A DNA stretch of 32,697 bases from an uncultured Chloroflexales bacterium (GCA_937902315.1 CALGUG010000015.1:1-32697); one strand, 5' to 3'. Counted from the stretch's first letter, positions 16,764-26,003 are shown. Notes: generated from the letters alone by a model not told the origin. Made by a program: numbers and translations.

Positions 16764-19166
16764 ATGGCACGTTCTTTGTTGGAACGCACACCTGCGACAC
16801 CTTCTGTCGCATCACCACTATCCCAAATATCATCTCGCAGCCTGTGGCCTTTTGGGCTTTTGGCGCTGCTTACGTTGGTGGCACTGATCGCTGCCTACTC
16901 CATTCGCCCAAGCGTTTCGATCGATATCGGCGACTATTACGATTCGGCCTTTGTCGAGAATTTTCACGGGCGCGAGGTCGATACCACAGGCGTCGGCCCG
17001 GAATACACTTGGCCGAGCGATAGTCGCACCCTGACGATTCCCGGCGGACATCAAGGGCTATGGGTTGCGACGCTGCACGCCAGCGACGGGCTTGGAGACA
17101 GCGCTCTCGATGATGTAGCGGTTTCGGTCAACGGTTCGCGAGCGAATATCCCGCGCCGACCGCCCCGCCAGTTGGTGGCTTTTATTCCACCGGAAGCGGC
17201 CAGCGGCGAACAGATCACTATCGATCTGGTTCCACCGATCGAAGGCAACCCACCAGTTGCGACCGGTTTAGTGAAGAGCGTTACTCTCTCGCCCGCCCGC
17301 ACCTATCGCTGGACGCGCGATGAGAGCGTTCTGCACCTGCCAGGCCTAGGTGGCGGCGACTGGCGCCTCGATATGACCGTGGTGACGGCTAACCCGGCCA
17401 ATAAAGCGATCAACGCCCGCATCTCGGCCAACGATACACCGATCGTAACCCTACCCGAGGGGTTAAGCGATCGCCGAATCGGTTTGTTGATTCCGGCCGA
17501 AGCGATGATGAGCGGTGATCTCGATTTGATCATCTCGACCGATCCCTTCACCACAAGCTTCGACCCGCGCCCGCTCGGCATCTTTATCTCGGATGTATCG
17601 CTCCAGCCTGCCGGAAACGGTTCGCTGATTCCGCCGCTTGCCAATACGCTCTGGGCCTTGGTGATCGTACTGGGCGTCTATTTCTGCTTGAGTCGGATCG
17701 GCGATTCGGCTTGGCTCGGCCTGATCGGTGCGCTAGCAGTGCTCGGCCTTGGCACATGGGCGTTGATCGTTTACCGCTTCCCAAGCAGCTTCATGCTGCC
17801 GCGCTTGGGCGGTCTGGTGCTCTGGAGCATCGTAGCCTTGCTGCTGCTCGAACGAGCCTTAAAGTGGCTACTGCCCGCCGAAGAGTATGTCGAACCAAGT
17901 ACGCAAAAGACAGTAAACAATCCGATTCTGGCTTGGGCTTATCGGCTGAATATCACGCAAGTACTGCTATTAATCTTTGTGATCAGCTACTGGATCAAAG
18001 CTGGTGGCATGCTCTACCCCTACTTTATCGGTATCGATGTGGCCTGGCACATGGATCGGGTCTTGTGGCTACTGAACGGTAGGTTCCTTGAGCTGTATGG
18101 CACCAACAGCCCGCTCAACGAATCGACCATGCCTTTGGCCGAATGGGGCAATACCAAACCTGTTATTCCCTATTCGCCCTACTTCCACATCTTTGCGATC
18201 GCTTACACCATACTGCCTTTCCCGCTCTCGCTCACGGCCAACATGGTCAGCGCCTTTATCGACAGCCTGCGCATCCTTTTGATCGCATTGATGGCGGTCT
18301 ATGGAGGTTTAGGCAAACGCACAGCGCTCTTCGGCGGGTTGCTTTACGCCGTGTTGCCTGCCATGTATCTGCTCCACTCGTGGGGCAATGTACCAACCAC
18401 AACTGGTCTTTGGTGGACTCTGGCGAGTTCGACCTTTATGGTGGTATTCTGGCAACGTTTAGGCGAACGCTGGGCTTTGATCTGCCTGACGATTCTTATG
18501 CTGCTCAGCATGCTGGTCTATACCGTAGCGGCCTTCTTTATGGCTATCTTTATGGTCTTTTTCAGCATAGGGATCTGGTTCTGGGGGCGAGAGCTACGAG
18601 CGGGGCTAAAACCGCTCTGGATCGCGACTCTCAGTGCGTTCGGCATAGCACTGATCATCTATTACGGTCAGTATATTCCGCCGATCATCGAGCGCACTAT
18701 TCCCTACTTTATCCAGTCGTTTACGAGCAGCAACGAGAGCATCGGAAAGGCCAGCGATACTTGGGGCGCCTATATCGCACGCCACACCCGTTTATGGAAT
18801 TACGGTTTCGTTGCGCCATTGATCTTCAGTGCGCTCTATTTCGTACTTAACAAACCCATCGACCGCGCGCTTGCACCCTTAGCACCGCTCCCTAACCGTG
18901 AGCTGGGTTTCCGCCTAGTGACGATTATGATTGGTGCTTGGTGTGCGATTATGGTATTGTTTATCCCACTAGCATACAAAGTGTCGATGGTTGACAAACA
19001 CTTCTTCATCGCAGTACCCTTTATGATGTTAGCGAGTGGCGCGGTATTGACATGGCTTACGCAACGCAGTTGGTTGTGGCGCGGCGCTGCACTCGTACTG
19101 TATGTTTATCTTGCGGCGTCAGCTATCGATCTATGGCTGACTCGCATCGCCATCGTGAGGCAATAA
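16764..19166 (+). CDS. GT-C-like polytopic membrane protein with duplicated exported beta domain
   Basis: An 800-residue protein. Transmembrane segment at ~28-46, then an extracytoplasmic region with two tandem beta-sandwich-like units (about 80-178 and 180-283) sharing [YF]-x-W...L-x-[IL]-P-G, V-[SN]-x-N and [IL]-P-A/P-E-A motifs, the second ending D-P-R-P-L-G. About ten or more membrane helices follow from ~292 to the end. The first exported loop after the helices has GIDVAWH (D425, H429), resembling the acidic loop of GT-C glycosyltransferases that use polyprenyl-phosphate sugars; enzymatic activity is inferred. It is the first of four tightly packed genes; its TAA overlaps the next ATG (TAATG). 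The weak ribosome binding site suggests coupling to the short ORF upstream. Confidence 0.8.
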   Translation: MARSLLERTPATPSVASPLSQISSRSLWPFGLLALLTLVALIAAYSIRPSVSIDIGDYYDSAFVENFHGREVDTTGVGPEYTWPSDSRTLTIPGGHQGLWVATLHASDGLGDSALDDVAVSVNGSRANIPRRPPRQLVAFIPPEAASGEQITIDLVPPIEGNPPVATGLVKSVTLSPARTYRWTRDESVLHLPGLGGGDWRLDMTVVTANPANKAINARISANDTPIVTLPEGLSDRRIGLLIPAEAMMSGDLDLIISTDPFTTSFDPRPLGIFISDVSLQPAGNGSLIPPLANTLWALVIVLGVYFCLSRIGDSAWLGLIGALAVLGLGTWALIVYRFPSSFMLPRLGGLVLWSIVALLLLERALKWLLPAEEYVEPSTQKTVNNPILAWAYRLNITQVLLLIFVISYWIKAGGMLYPYFIGIDVAWHMDRVLWLLNGRFLELYGTNSPLNESTMPLAEWGNTKPVIPYSPYFHIFAIAYTILPFPLSLTANMVSAFIDSLRILLIALMAVYGGLGKRTALFGGLLYAVLPAMYLLHSWGNVPTTTGLWWTLASSTFMVVFWQRLGERWALICLTILMLLSMLVYTVAAFFMAIFMVFFSIGIWFWGRELRAGLKPLWIATLSAFGIALIIYYGQYIPPIIERTIPYFIQSFTSSNESIGKASDTWGAYIARHTRLWNYGFVAPLIFSALYFVLNKPIDRALAPLAPLPNRELGFRLVTIMIGAWCAIMVLFIPLAYKVSMVDKHFFIAVPFMMLASGAVLTWLTQRSWLWRGAALVLYVYLAASAIDLWLTRIAIVRQ

Positions 19167-19972
19167 TGGCTACGCAAAAAGTAATCGTGGTGATGCCTGC
19201 CTATAATGCAGCTCGCACCCTCGAACGCACCTACAACGATATCCCGCCCGGTGTGGTCGACCATGTCATCTTGGTAGACGATGTTTCGCAAGATGAAACT
19301 GTCGAAGTCGCTCGCCGTCTCGGTCTGGAAGTTGTGATCCACGTACAAAACCGTGGTTATGGTGGCAACCAAAAAACCTGTTACCTTGAGGCACTCCGCA
19401 ACGGGGCAGATATCGTCGTGATGCTCCACCCCGACTATCAGTATGACTCGACCTTGATCCCCCAAATGATCGCGCCGATCCAAGAGGGCCGCTGCGATAT
19501 GGTGATGGGTTCGCGTCTGCTGCGCAAGCCCGGTCAAAAGGGCAATCCAGCCCTGCAGGGCGGTATGCCAATTTGGAAGTATGTCTCGAATCGCTTTTTG
19601 ACCATCACCGAGAATCTGGTTTTGGGTCAGAATCTTTCGGAATGTCACACTGGCTTCCGGGCCTACAGCCGCAAGCTCTTAGAAACGATCCCCTTCCTAC
19701 TCAACTCAGACGACTTCGTCTTCGATACTGAGGTGATCGCCCAAGCAGTGGCTTTCGGCTTCAAGATCGAAGAGATCGCCGTGCCGACACGCTATTTCGA
19801 CGAAGCATCGTCGGTCAACTTCCGCCGCAGTGTGGTCTATGGCTTGTCGACACTCAACGTACTGCGCCGCTACATCTTGCATAAAACAGGGATCAAACGC
19901 TCTCCGCTCTTCTCGAAGAAGCTGAGCGATGTGATCAGCCGCTATCATAGTGAAGCGATTTTGAAAAAGTAG
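19166..19972 (+). CDS. Glycosyltransferase family 2 (polyprenyl-phosphate sugar synthase-like)
   Basis: A 268-residue GT-A enzyme. N-terminal VIVVMPAYNAARTLE, nucleotide-binding ILVDDVSQDET (D38, D39), GYGGNQK and the HPDYQYD (D90) DxD-equivalent are typical of DPM1/dolichyl-phosphate glucose synthase-like members, which charge a lipid carrier at the cytoplasmic face. There is no C-terminal membrane helix. I place the start at ATG 19166, which overlaps the previous stop (TAATG) and has GAGG upstream; the longer frame from 19052 overlaps the previous gene and lacks family similarity. It could supply lipid-phosphate sugar donors to the neighbouring GT-C enzymes, a common arrangement. Confidence 0.92.
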   Translation: MATQKVIVVMPAYNAARTLERTYNDIPPGVVDHVILVDDVSQDETVEVARRLGLEVVIHVQNRGYGGNQKTCYLEALRNGADIVVMLHPDYQYDSTLIPQMIAPIQEGRCDMVMGSRLLRKPGQKGNPALQGGMPIWKYVSNRFLTITENLVLGQNLSECHTGFRAYSRKLLETIPFLLNSDDFVFDTEVIAQAVAFGFKIEEIAVPTRYFDEASSVNFRRSVVYGLSTLNVLRRYILHKTGIKRSPLFSKKLSDVISRYHSEAILKK

Positions 19973-19973
19973 T

Positions 19974-22661
19974 TTGGTCTTGAGAAACGCCACCACAAGT
20001 TACCTTACCCGAATTGTTGTCGGTGCACTTCTGTTGGCCGCCTGTGCCTATCTGCTCAGCGCGGCCCTTCGTGCGCCCGAAACATGGACGATCCAGATCG
20101 GCGCAGAAGGTGACAATCGTTTTAGTACAGGCTTCTTTCTGCGCGAAGAGAGCGGCGGTCTGCCCTTCCGCTGGAGTAGTCCCGACGCTAGATTGATTTT
20201 GCATGGAGCCGATGCATCGCCCTTAGCGATCGAGTTGCTAATCAACGGCAGCCAGATCATCAAAAGCGGCGATCCGCACCTCAGTATTGTGGCCGAGCAG
20301 CCGAGCGCGAGCGGGCCGATCTCGACCACCTTCTCAGTGAGCGAAGGTTGGCAGCGCTACCGCGTGTTACTGCCGCCATCGGATGCCAAAGGCGCAGCAC
20401 CGAGCTACGCCTTGGTGAGCGGCACCAGCCGCCCGGGGCCACAAGACGGGCGCGATCTGGGCGCGGCTCTCAGCACTGTTCGCCTGATTCCGATCACAGA
20501 AAATAGCAACCCTTGGTGGCTGCAGGGCCTACCTCTTCACCCGCGCGCGCTCGCTTACACCTGGCTGATAGCAGTGTTGGCCTGCGCCGCTGGCAAAGGT
20601 GTGAGCTTGCTGCGCACTTGGCGAAACAGCACCAAAGCCAGCGATTCTGGCTGGCATTGGCCGATCGTTCTGCTTGTCGGCACCGTCGTCACGCTCGCGT
20701 TAGTAGTCTGGGCACGCTTAACACCCTATAGCCTCGCCTGGGTTCTACCTCCCTTACCTTGGTTTCTGAGTGTGGCAACGGTCGCACTGGTGGCCAGACC
20801 GCTCATCAAGCTGCTCAGCCAACTGAGCGGAACGCTCCCCTATCCCTACCTGTTGTGGGGCGGTGGGCTGCTTTTGCTGATCGCCCAGGGCTTGTTTAAC
20901 GCCCAAACGTTTCTAATCGGCGCAATCGTGCTGATGTTGCTTGCGCTCAGTCTGATTGTAGTGGCTGAACGACGGGCAGCAAACGACAAAGAGCTCAATC
21001 AACACAAACTCGCATCCATCAAACATCCGCTCTGGTGGCTGGCAGGCATCTTTGTATTGGCGCTCGGCCTACGCTTTTACGACCTCGCCAACCTGCCCTT
21101 CGGCCTCTGGCGAGACGAAGCGCGCCACGGTCTTTACGCCCTACGCATTCTGGAAGATCCGAGCTACCGCCCAGTCTATATCGCCGAGGGCGGCGTCAAT
21201 ATGCCCGCGCTGACCTTTTACTTCTTCGCGCTCGAATTTAAGTTGTGGGGCATTCACGCTTGGACCATGCGGCCTTTTACAGCGTTGGCGGGCGCACTCA
21301 GCGTATTACCACTCTATGGCCTAACGCGACGCCTCTTTTCCGAACGGATCGCCTTGCTGGCCGCCCTGCTCTACGCCTGCTCGGCTTGGCATATCACGGT
21401 CAGCCGCTTCTCATTCTCGACCGTCTTCGATCCGTTCTTCGGCCTGACAGGCCTCTGGCTCTTGAGTGAAGGCTGGCATCTACTCAAGCGCGACCCACAA
21501 CAACGCCGCTATCAGATTCAAACCTGGCTGCTCTGGCTATTGGGGGGCATCTTCGTCGGTCTGGCGATTCAAACCTATCATACTGGACGCGTTGTTCCCG
21601 GTGTGGCTGGCTTGTTGGCTTTGGGCTACTTGTGGCAGATCTGGTACAAGAGCCACAAAACGCCTGATAAACGACCCCGCTTCGAGCTGACAACGCAATG
21701 GCTGATCAGCGTGGTAGCGCTCGGTTTGGGCGTGCTGATCGCTGCTGGGCCGATGTTGTGGTATGCACTCACCAGAGAGGCCGAGTTTAACGACCGCGTA
21801 AGCGGCGTCTTTCTGCTGAGCGAAGATGCCCTCAAAGGCGGTTCTCCTTTGGCTGCGCTCGATACAACGCTTGGCAAGCACTTACTGCTCTACAATGTGC
21901 GCGGCGACGAAAACGGACGCCACGCGCCGCCTAACCGCCCCGGCTTCGACTTTGTAAGCGGCTTCGGCCTGCTGCTCGGCTGCGCCCTGATCGCACGTCG
22001 CGCGCCCAACGGTACTTGGCCCGGCCTCGGCTGGCGCGGCCTATTCCTGATCGGTGCGATCGGTATCAGTATGGTGCCGAGCGCCTTCGCGGTCGATGCG
22101 CCTCACGGTATGCGCAGCGTAGGCTCGATCGCCTTTGCCTGTGTGGTGGCAGCCCTAGGCTTGGAATGGTTCTTGCGTTTACTGCTCAATAGCAAACTAA
22201 GTCTGCCACAAGCTATTCTGCAGGGTGCAGCCGCAACGTTGGTTTTACTAGTCGTCGCGTTGAACTACTCGACCTACTTTGTACAGATGCGCCAAGATCC
22301 GGCTGTTTGGGTCTCGTTCTATCCGGTACACACCAAAGTGGGCGAATATGTCCGCGAGATCCATCAGACTGATCCCGACCGCCAGATCTTTGTCGCTGCG
22401 GGCATCGCGACCAACCCGGTCTTCGTCTATCTCAACCACGGCTACTCGATCCAGACCTTCGATGCAGGCGTCGCTTCCGAGCCGATCAGACCGGGTGCGA
22501 TCTTTGTTCTTTCCGGCTACACCTACGAAAAAGATCGCGAAATCTTGGCAGACTATCTCGGACAAAATCCGCAAGCGCTTGCCACGGGAGTCGACTTCCC
22601 CGACGGGCGTAGCCCTTCGTTTGTGGTATACGCAGCTGATCCAAGTGCGATCCAACCATGA
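19974..22661 (+). CDS. GT39/PMT-like membrane glycosyltransferase with exported beta domain
   Basis: An 895-residue polytopic protein. The N-terminal helix (~10-30) is followed by one exported beta unit (about 38-173) that mirrors those in the 800-residue protein: I-x-I-G...RE...FRWSS..AR, then D-G-R-D-L-G...V-R-L-I-P. Membrane helices begin at ~190. The loop LWRDEARHGLYALRI carries the catalytic-type D381-E382 of the ArnT/PMT_2 class, which transfers sugars from polyprenyl phosphate on the outer face of the membrane. The start is uncertain: no ATG fits before the first helix; TTG at 19974 or TTG at 19980, right after the previous TAG, are the options, and neither has a good Shine-Dalgarno. 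The stop overlaps the next gene (ATGA). Acceptor unknown. Confidence 0.85.
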   Translation: MVLRNATTSYLTRIVVGALLLAACAYLLSAALRAPETWTIQIGAEGDNRFSTGFFLREESGGLPFRWSSPDARLILHGADASPLAIELLINGSQIIKSGDPHLSIVAEQPSASGPISTTFSVSEGWQRYRVLLPPSDAKGAAPSYALVSGTSRPGPQDGRDLGAALSTVRLIPITENSNPWWLQGLPLHPRALAYTWLIAVLACAAGKGVSLLRTWRNSTKASDSGWHWPIVLLVGTVVTLALVVWARLTPYSLAWVLPPLPWFLSVATVALVARPLIKLLSQLSGTLPYPYLLWGGGLLLLIAQGLFNAQTFLIGAIVLMLLALSLIVVAERRAANDKELNQHKLASIKHPLWWLAGIFVLALGLRFYDLANLPFGLWRDEARHGLYALRILEDPSYRPVYIAEGGVNMPALTFYFFALEFKLWGIHAWTMRPFTALAGALSVLPLYGLTRRLFSERIALLAALLYACSAWHITVSRFSFSTVFDPFFGLTGLWLLSEGWHLLKRDPQQRRYQIQTWLLWLLGGIFVGLAIQTYHTGRVVPGVAGLLALGYLWQIWYKSHKTPDKRPRFELTTQWLISVVALGLGVLIAAGPMLWYALTREAEFNDRVSGVFLLSEDALKGGSPLAALDTTLGKHLLLYNVRGDENGRHAPPNRPGFDFVSGFGLLLGCALIARRAPNGTWPGLGWRGLFLIGAIGISMVPSAFAVDAPHGMRSVGSIAFACVVAALGLEWFLRLLLNSKLSLPQAILQGAAATLVLLVVALNYSTYFVQMRQDPAVWVSFYPVHTKVGEYVREIHQTDPDRQIFVAAGIATNPVFVYLNHGYSIQTFDAGVASEPIRPGAIFVLSGYTYEKDREILADYLGQNPQALATGVDFPDGRSPSFVVYAADPSAIQP

Positions 22662-24265
22662 GTGTGTCACGTTCAGAATCGATCGTCCTCGACCGAGGAC
22701 GCGAGCTAGCCAGCAAAAGTTTGGTTTGGCTCGAACGAAACGCGCGCAACCTGCTGATTATCGGGGTAGTGGGTTATATTCTGGTCTTCGGAGCTGCCGC
22801 CTGCTACAAATACTGGGCCTCGTGGATGGGCTTCGACCTTGCGGTCCATCTCCAAGTCTTGTGGAACACCGGGCACGGACGAATCGCGGCTTCGTCGCCT
22901 TCGGCGGGCACCTCGTCCTACTTCGGGATCGATATCATCATTACCGAGCTGCTGCTGTCACCGCTCTACCGCCTGATACCAAGCCCGTACTTTATCTTGC
23001 TGCTGCAGACAGTGGTAGTCGGCCTCGGGGCGCTGCCGATCTACCACTTCGCGCGCGTTCGTCTGCTCAACAGATTCGCGGGCGTAGTCTTCGCCGCCGC
23101 CTATCTGCTCTATGCTCCGGTTGAATGGACCAACCTCTACGAGTTTCAGATTCGCGCCTTCGCAACCACCTTTATGCTCTCGGCGCTCTACTGTTTGCAA
23201 TTGCGCCGTCTGGGTTGGTTCTACCTCTGGACTCTGCTGGCGCTCGGCTGCCGCGCCGATGTAGGCATTGCAGTTGCCGGTATGGGAGTGCTCTTTTTGT
23301 TAGGCGAATGGCCGCATTGGCAGGCCGCAAGCGATAGTCGCCATTTTTTAGCGCTGCACAAAAAGCCTTTGCTGCTCTATGGCCTGCTGCCGATTCTGCT
23401 CGGCCTGAGCTGGATGTTGCTCTGCGTCTTAGTGTTGGTGCCGAGCTTCCGCAGCGATGGCGAGTTTCTCTACACCAGTGTGATCTACGGCTGGCTGGGC
23501 GATTCGCCGAGCGAAATGATCTGGCGAATGCTGAGCGATCCGGGCTATGTACTTAACTACGTCTTCGGCTCAAACGATGGCATCAAACGCATGCGCTATC
23601 TGCTCGAAATGTTCCTGCCCTTCGCTTTCCTACTCTTTTTAGCGCCGCGCTATCTGCTGCCGACCCTGCCTTTTTTTGCGATCAACCTGCTGTCTAACAC
23701 ACCACAACTGCACGCCAGCACCCACTACCACTATCAAGCGCTGATCGTGCCGTTTATGGTGATCGGTTCGATCGAAGGCATGCGTTGGCTTCAGTATCAC
23801 GTTTTCGCAAGCCAAAGCAATAAAGATCCCCACCATCGTGCCCTACAATCGCAGAGTCTGCTCTTCTTCCTTTTGGCTATGGCGCTGGCCTGCAACCTGA
23901 TCTTCCGCAATCCACTCTTCAGCATCGTCACGCGCCCGGTCATGCACGAGCGCAACCAGATCGCGGCCGAGCTGATGCGACATATTCCCGCCGACGCCGC
24001 CGTAGCAGCGACCAACAGCTTCGGGCCGCCGCTCGCCCATCGCCAAGAGCTATACGTCTTCCCAGGCGATGACATCATCTATCCGGTCGCCTACTCGAGC
24101 CGAGCCGAATACCTTATGGTCGACACCGGCCAGCTCGACGCCGACGATCTGGCTTACTTCGATCAACTGCGCGCCAGCGGCCAATACGAGCAGATCGAAG
24201 CGCGCAGCTACTTCAACCTCGACCGCAAAAGTCAAGAAGAGTTATCGGTCTGGCGCAAAAAATAG
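22658..24265 (+). CDS. DUF2079 polytopic membrane protein
   Basis: A 535-residue protein with ~10 predicted helices beginning at 32-50. GFDLAVHLQVLWNTGHGR (D60, H64) followed by a SSYFGIDI...LSPLYRLIPSPYFILLLQ segment and ALPIYHFARVRL is the characteristic DUF2079 N-terminal pattern, a family that resembles GT-C glycosyltransferases. The loop D-x-x-x-H echoes the two other membrane proteins in the operon. Translation starts within the stop of the preceding gene (ATGA, 4-nt overlap), so the three membrane proteins and the GT2 enzyme are probably made in fixed ratio. Function unproven; extracytoplasmic glycosyl transfer is inferred. Confidence 0.88.
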   Translation: MSVSRSESIVLDRGRELASKSLVWLERNARNLLIIGVVGYILVFGAAACYKYWASWMGFDLAVHLQVLWNTGHGRIAASSPSAGTSSYFGIDIIITELLLSPLYRLIPSPYFILLLQTVVVGLGALPIYHFARVRLLNRFAGVVFAAAYLLYAPVEWTNLYEFQIRAFATTFMLSALYCLQLRRLGWFYLWTLLALGCRADVGIAVAGMGVLFLLGEWPHWQAASDSRHFLALHKKPLLLYGLLPILLGLSWMLLCVLVLVPSFRSDGEFLYTSVIYGWLGDSPSEMIWRMLSDPGYVLNYVFGSNDGIKRMRYLLEMFLPFAFLLFLAPRYLLPTLPFFAINLLSNTPQLHASTHYHYQALIVPFMVIGSIEGMRWLQYHVFASQSNKDPHHRALQSQSLLFFLLAMALACNLIFRNPLFSIVTRPVMHERNQIAAELMRHIPADAAVAATNSFGPPLAHRQELYVFPGDDIIYPVAYSSRAEYLMVDTGQLDADDLAYFDQLRASGQYEQIEARSYFNLDRKSQEELSVWRKK

Positions 24266-24271
24266 TCGCAG

Positions 24272-25468
24272 CTAAGTCGTAACGACATAAGGCAAAAAGA
24301 GCCGACGTTGCTGTTCGATAGGCAGCGTCGGCTTTACCGTTGGCTCGTTTGGTACAGTCGGTGTGGTCGGGGTCAGCGGGCTTGTCTGTTCGGCGCAGGC
24401 ATGATCGCTGGGATTGCCGCCTACACCGCTCAGATAACACCAAGCTGTCTTTTCAAAACCCGATGGCACATGTCCGCCTCCTTGCACGACGTAAAAGGTG
24501 AGATCGAGTGCACAGCGCTGAGCAGGTGTAGCGCTCGATTGGCTAAAAGCATAACTCTTCACAACTTTGCCATCGACCGTATAAGGCAAGGTCTGTTCTG
24601 TGATCGAGCGTACCTGTTCGGTATCGCAGCCAGCCGCATCGCCCCAACCAGCCCAAGTGCTCGCCGCCCACGAGGTATCGAGAGCGGGCGGAGCCGTGTC
24701 TGGGAATTCGCCCGAGCTGATCTGACCGTGAATATCGAGAATATGCGCTTCGCGAGTTACATTGGGAGCGCTGAAGAGTTCAGGACGTGGCCCCCACCAA
24801 CCGTAGGGCTCTATCTTGCCGCATACCATATCGTTGCCGGGCGCCGGAGCAGCATCGGCCTCACCTTCGTTCAAGCCGACGCCATCACAATAAAACGTGC
24901 CCGAGATCGGTACAATCGCACGAATCTTGTTGCTTGTGCGTGGATCGGCGTAGAGAAAATAAGCAAAACCTGCTCCGCGCGATTCGCCCACCGCATAGAT
25001 CTGAGCGGGATCGATCGGCGTGTTCAAAAGGTTGTTATTCAGGGCAGCATCGATTAACTGGTTGATAAAATCGATATCGTCGTAGGGGCGACCCGCCTCA
25101 TCCATACGAAAGCGCCAAGCCGAACCATCGATGGCGGCAGCATCGGGGATAGTATTGCGCCCATTGGCCGATAATAAAACCGCGCCGTTATCATCGTTCA
25201 GAACCGCATCCTTCCAACGAGCCGAAAGCGACATACTGCCGCCATCGCCATGCAGATGGATCACCAACGGACGCCCACTAGCGGGCGCAGGGTGACTCGA
25301 GACAACATATTTGAAAGAACGCTCTACACCGTTGATCATTAGAGAAGCTGTAATCTCTTCAGGCTGAGCAGATGCGATCTCGCGCCGATGCTGCATGTCA
25401 AAGCAGGAAAAGGCCAACAAGCCTAAGCACACACAGAGGACGGGAAGATAATCCGAGCGAGTTTTCAT
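24272..25468 (-). CDS. Secreted esterase/depolymerase-like alpha/beta hydrolase with C-terminal LPYVV tag
   Basis: A 398-residue exported protein. Signal peptide ~8-34 (cleavage near ASA; a cysteine at 22 leaves a lipoprotein possible but the lipobox is poor). HLHGDGGS (71-78) fits an oxyanion region and VGESRGAGFAYF (S163) is the nucleophile elbow, as in the LpqC/PHB-depolymerase/feruloyl esterase group. A Pro/Thr-rich linker (TPTTPTVPNEPTVKPTLP) precedes the final QRRLFLPYVVTT (387-398). Substrate unknown; ester bonds of polymers or plant phenolics are typical. The ATG is preceded by GGAGAAGAGG. It is convergent with the DUF2079 gene, only 6 bp apart, so terminators must overlap coding DNA. 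Confidence 0.85.
   Translation of the reverse strand: MKTRSDYLPVLCVCLGLLAFSCFDMQHRREIASAQPEEITASLMINGVERSFKYVVSSHPAPASGRPLVIHLHGDGGSMSLSARWKDAVLNDDNGAVLLSANGRNTIPDAAAIDGSAWRFRMDEAGRPYDDIDFINQLIDAALNNNLLNTPIDPAQIYAVGESRGAGFAYFLYADPRTSNKIRAIVPISGTFYCDGVGLNEGEADAAPAPGNDMVCGKIEPYGWWGPRPELFSAPNVTREAHILDIHGQISSGEFPDTAPPALDTSWAASTWAGWGDAAGCDTEQVRSITEQTLPYTVDGKVVKSYAFSQSSATPAQRCALDLTFYVVQGGGHVPSGFEKTAWCYLSGVGGNPSDHACAEQTSPLTPTTPTVPNEPTVKPTLPIEQQRRLFLPYVVTT
24300..24333. terminator. Hairpin inside the 3' end of the esterase gene
   Basis: A 12-bp stem with one G-U pair (24300-24311 with 24322-24333) and a 10-nt loop. On the plus strand it lies 34 bases after the DUF2079 stop and may terminate the glycosyltransferase operon. 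On the minus strand it is followed by ctcttttt, yet there it lies before the esterase stop codon. Confidence 0.5.
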
Positions 25469-25582
25469 AGCCTCTTCTCCTATCTTTCTTGTCCCTTATA
25501 TTCGCTGGCAGCCTCAATAAACAGCTTATTGCAGCCTATAACAACGACGGATCGAGGGCAGAGAGCTTTCCATATTGCAAGT

Positions 25583-25602
25583 GATTACGATCGAGCGTAA
25601 TC
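25583..25602. promoter_or_regulatory. Inverted repeat upstream of the esterase gene
   Basis: GATTACG (25583-25589) and CGTAATC (25596-25602) form a 7-bp dyad with a 6-nt spacer, 115 bp upstream of the esterase ATG and just outside repeat copy C. An operator is possible; no promoter pair could be assigned with confidence. Confidence 0.3.
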
Positions 25603-25610
25603 AAAACCCG

Positions 25611-25905
25611 TTTCATACCAAATCCGTTTAATCAGTTCAGCACGCTGGCGGTTTGGTCTCTTCCCCAAAGAAGACTGCTAGCGCGTCCGCCTCCGGCTAC
25701 CAACAGCTCGCCCGTAACCACGCTGTGGTAACTGTGTGCCGAAAGACCGTCCCAAAATACAATGATTCAAGCGGATTTCATAGGATCTTTCGGATGTGCT
25801 ATCGGCGCTTGGATGGCGAGTAGAAGTCTCTGGTTCTGGCTGAACATGTTAATAGCCGGAGGCGGACGCGGTCGAAGCCTACTTTGAGGTAAGGAACAAA
25901 CCGCT
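25611..25905. repeat. Modular intergenic repeat, copy C
   Basis: It starts with ttcataccaaatccgtttaa, the same edge that appears reversed in copy A and in variant form in copies D and E. The inverted pair gcgtccgcctccggctacca (25683-25702) and its imperfect complement (25850-25869, 18 of 20) enclose a shorter core that contains a further reversed edge (caagcggatttcatagg, ~25769). No credible gene lies in 25469-26003. Confidence 0.7.
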
Positions 25906-25960
25906 AGAAGGCTACATAGAGCAGGCGTGAATGTGTGATGTAAAGTTTGAGAAGGCAAAA

Positions 25961-25990
25961 AGGCCGTTGCTCTTATTTGGGCAACGGCCT
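25961..25990 (-). terminator. Rho-independent terminator of the GHMP kinase gene
   Basis: A perfect 10-bp stem (25961-25970 with 25981-25990) and 10-nt loop; on the minus strand the stem is followed by ttttt. It lies 14 bases beyond the stop. Confidence 0.85.
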
Positions 25991-26003
25991 GTAGAGAGCT
26001 GGC

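Noticed and set aside
25611..25905. CRISPR array or insertion sequence at the repeats
   Set aside because: Copies are few, dispersed and not regularly spaced, and no cas or transposase gene is present.
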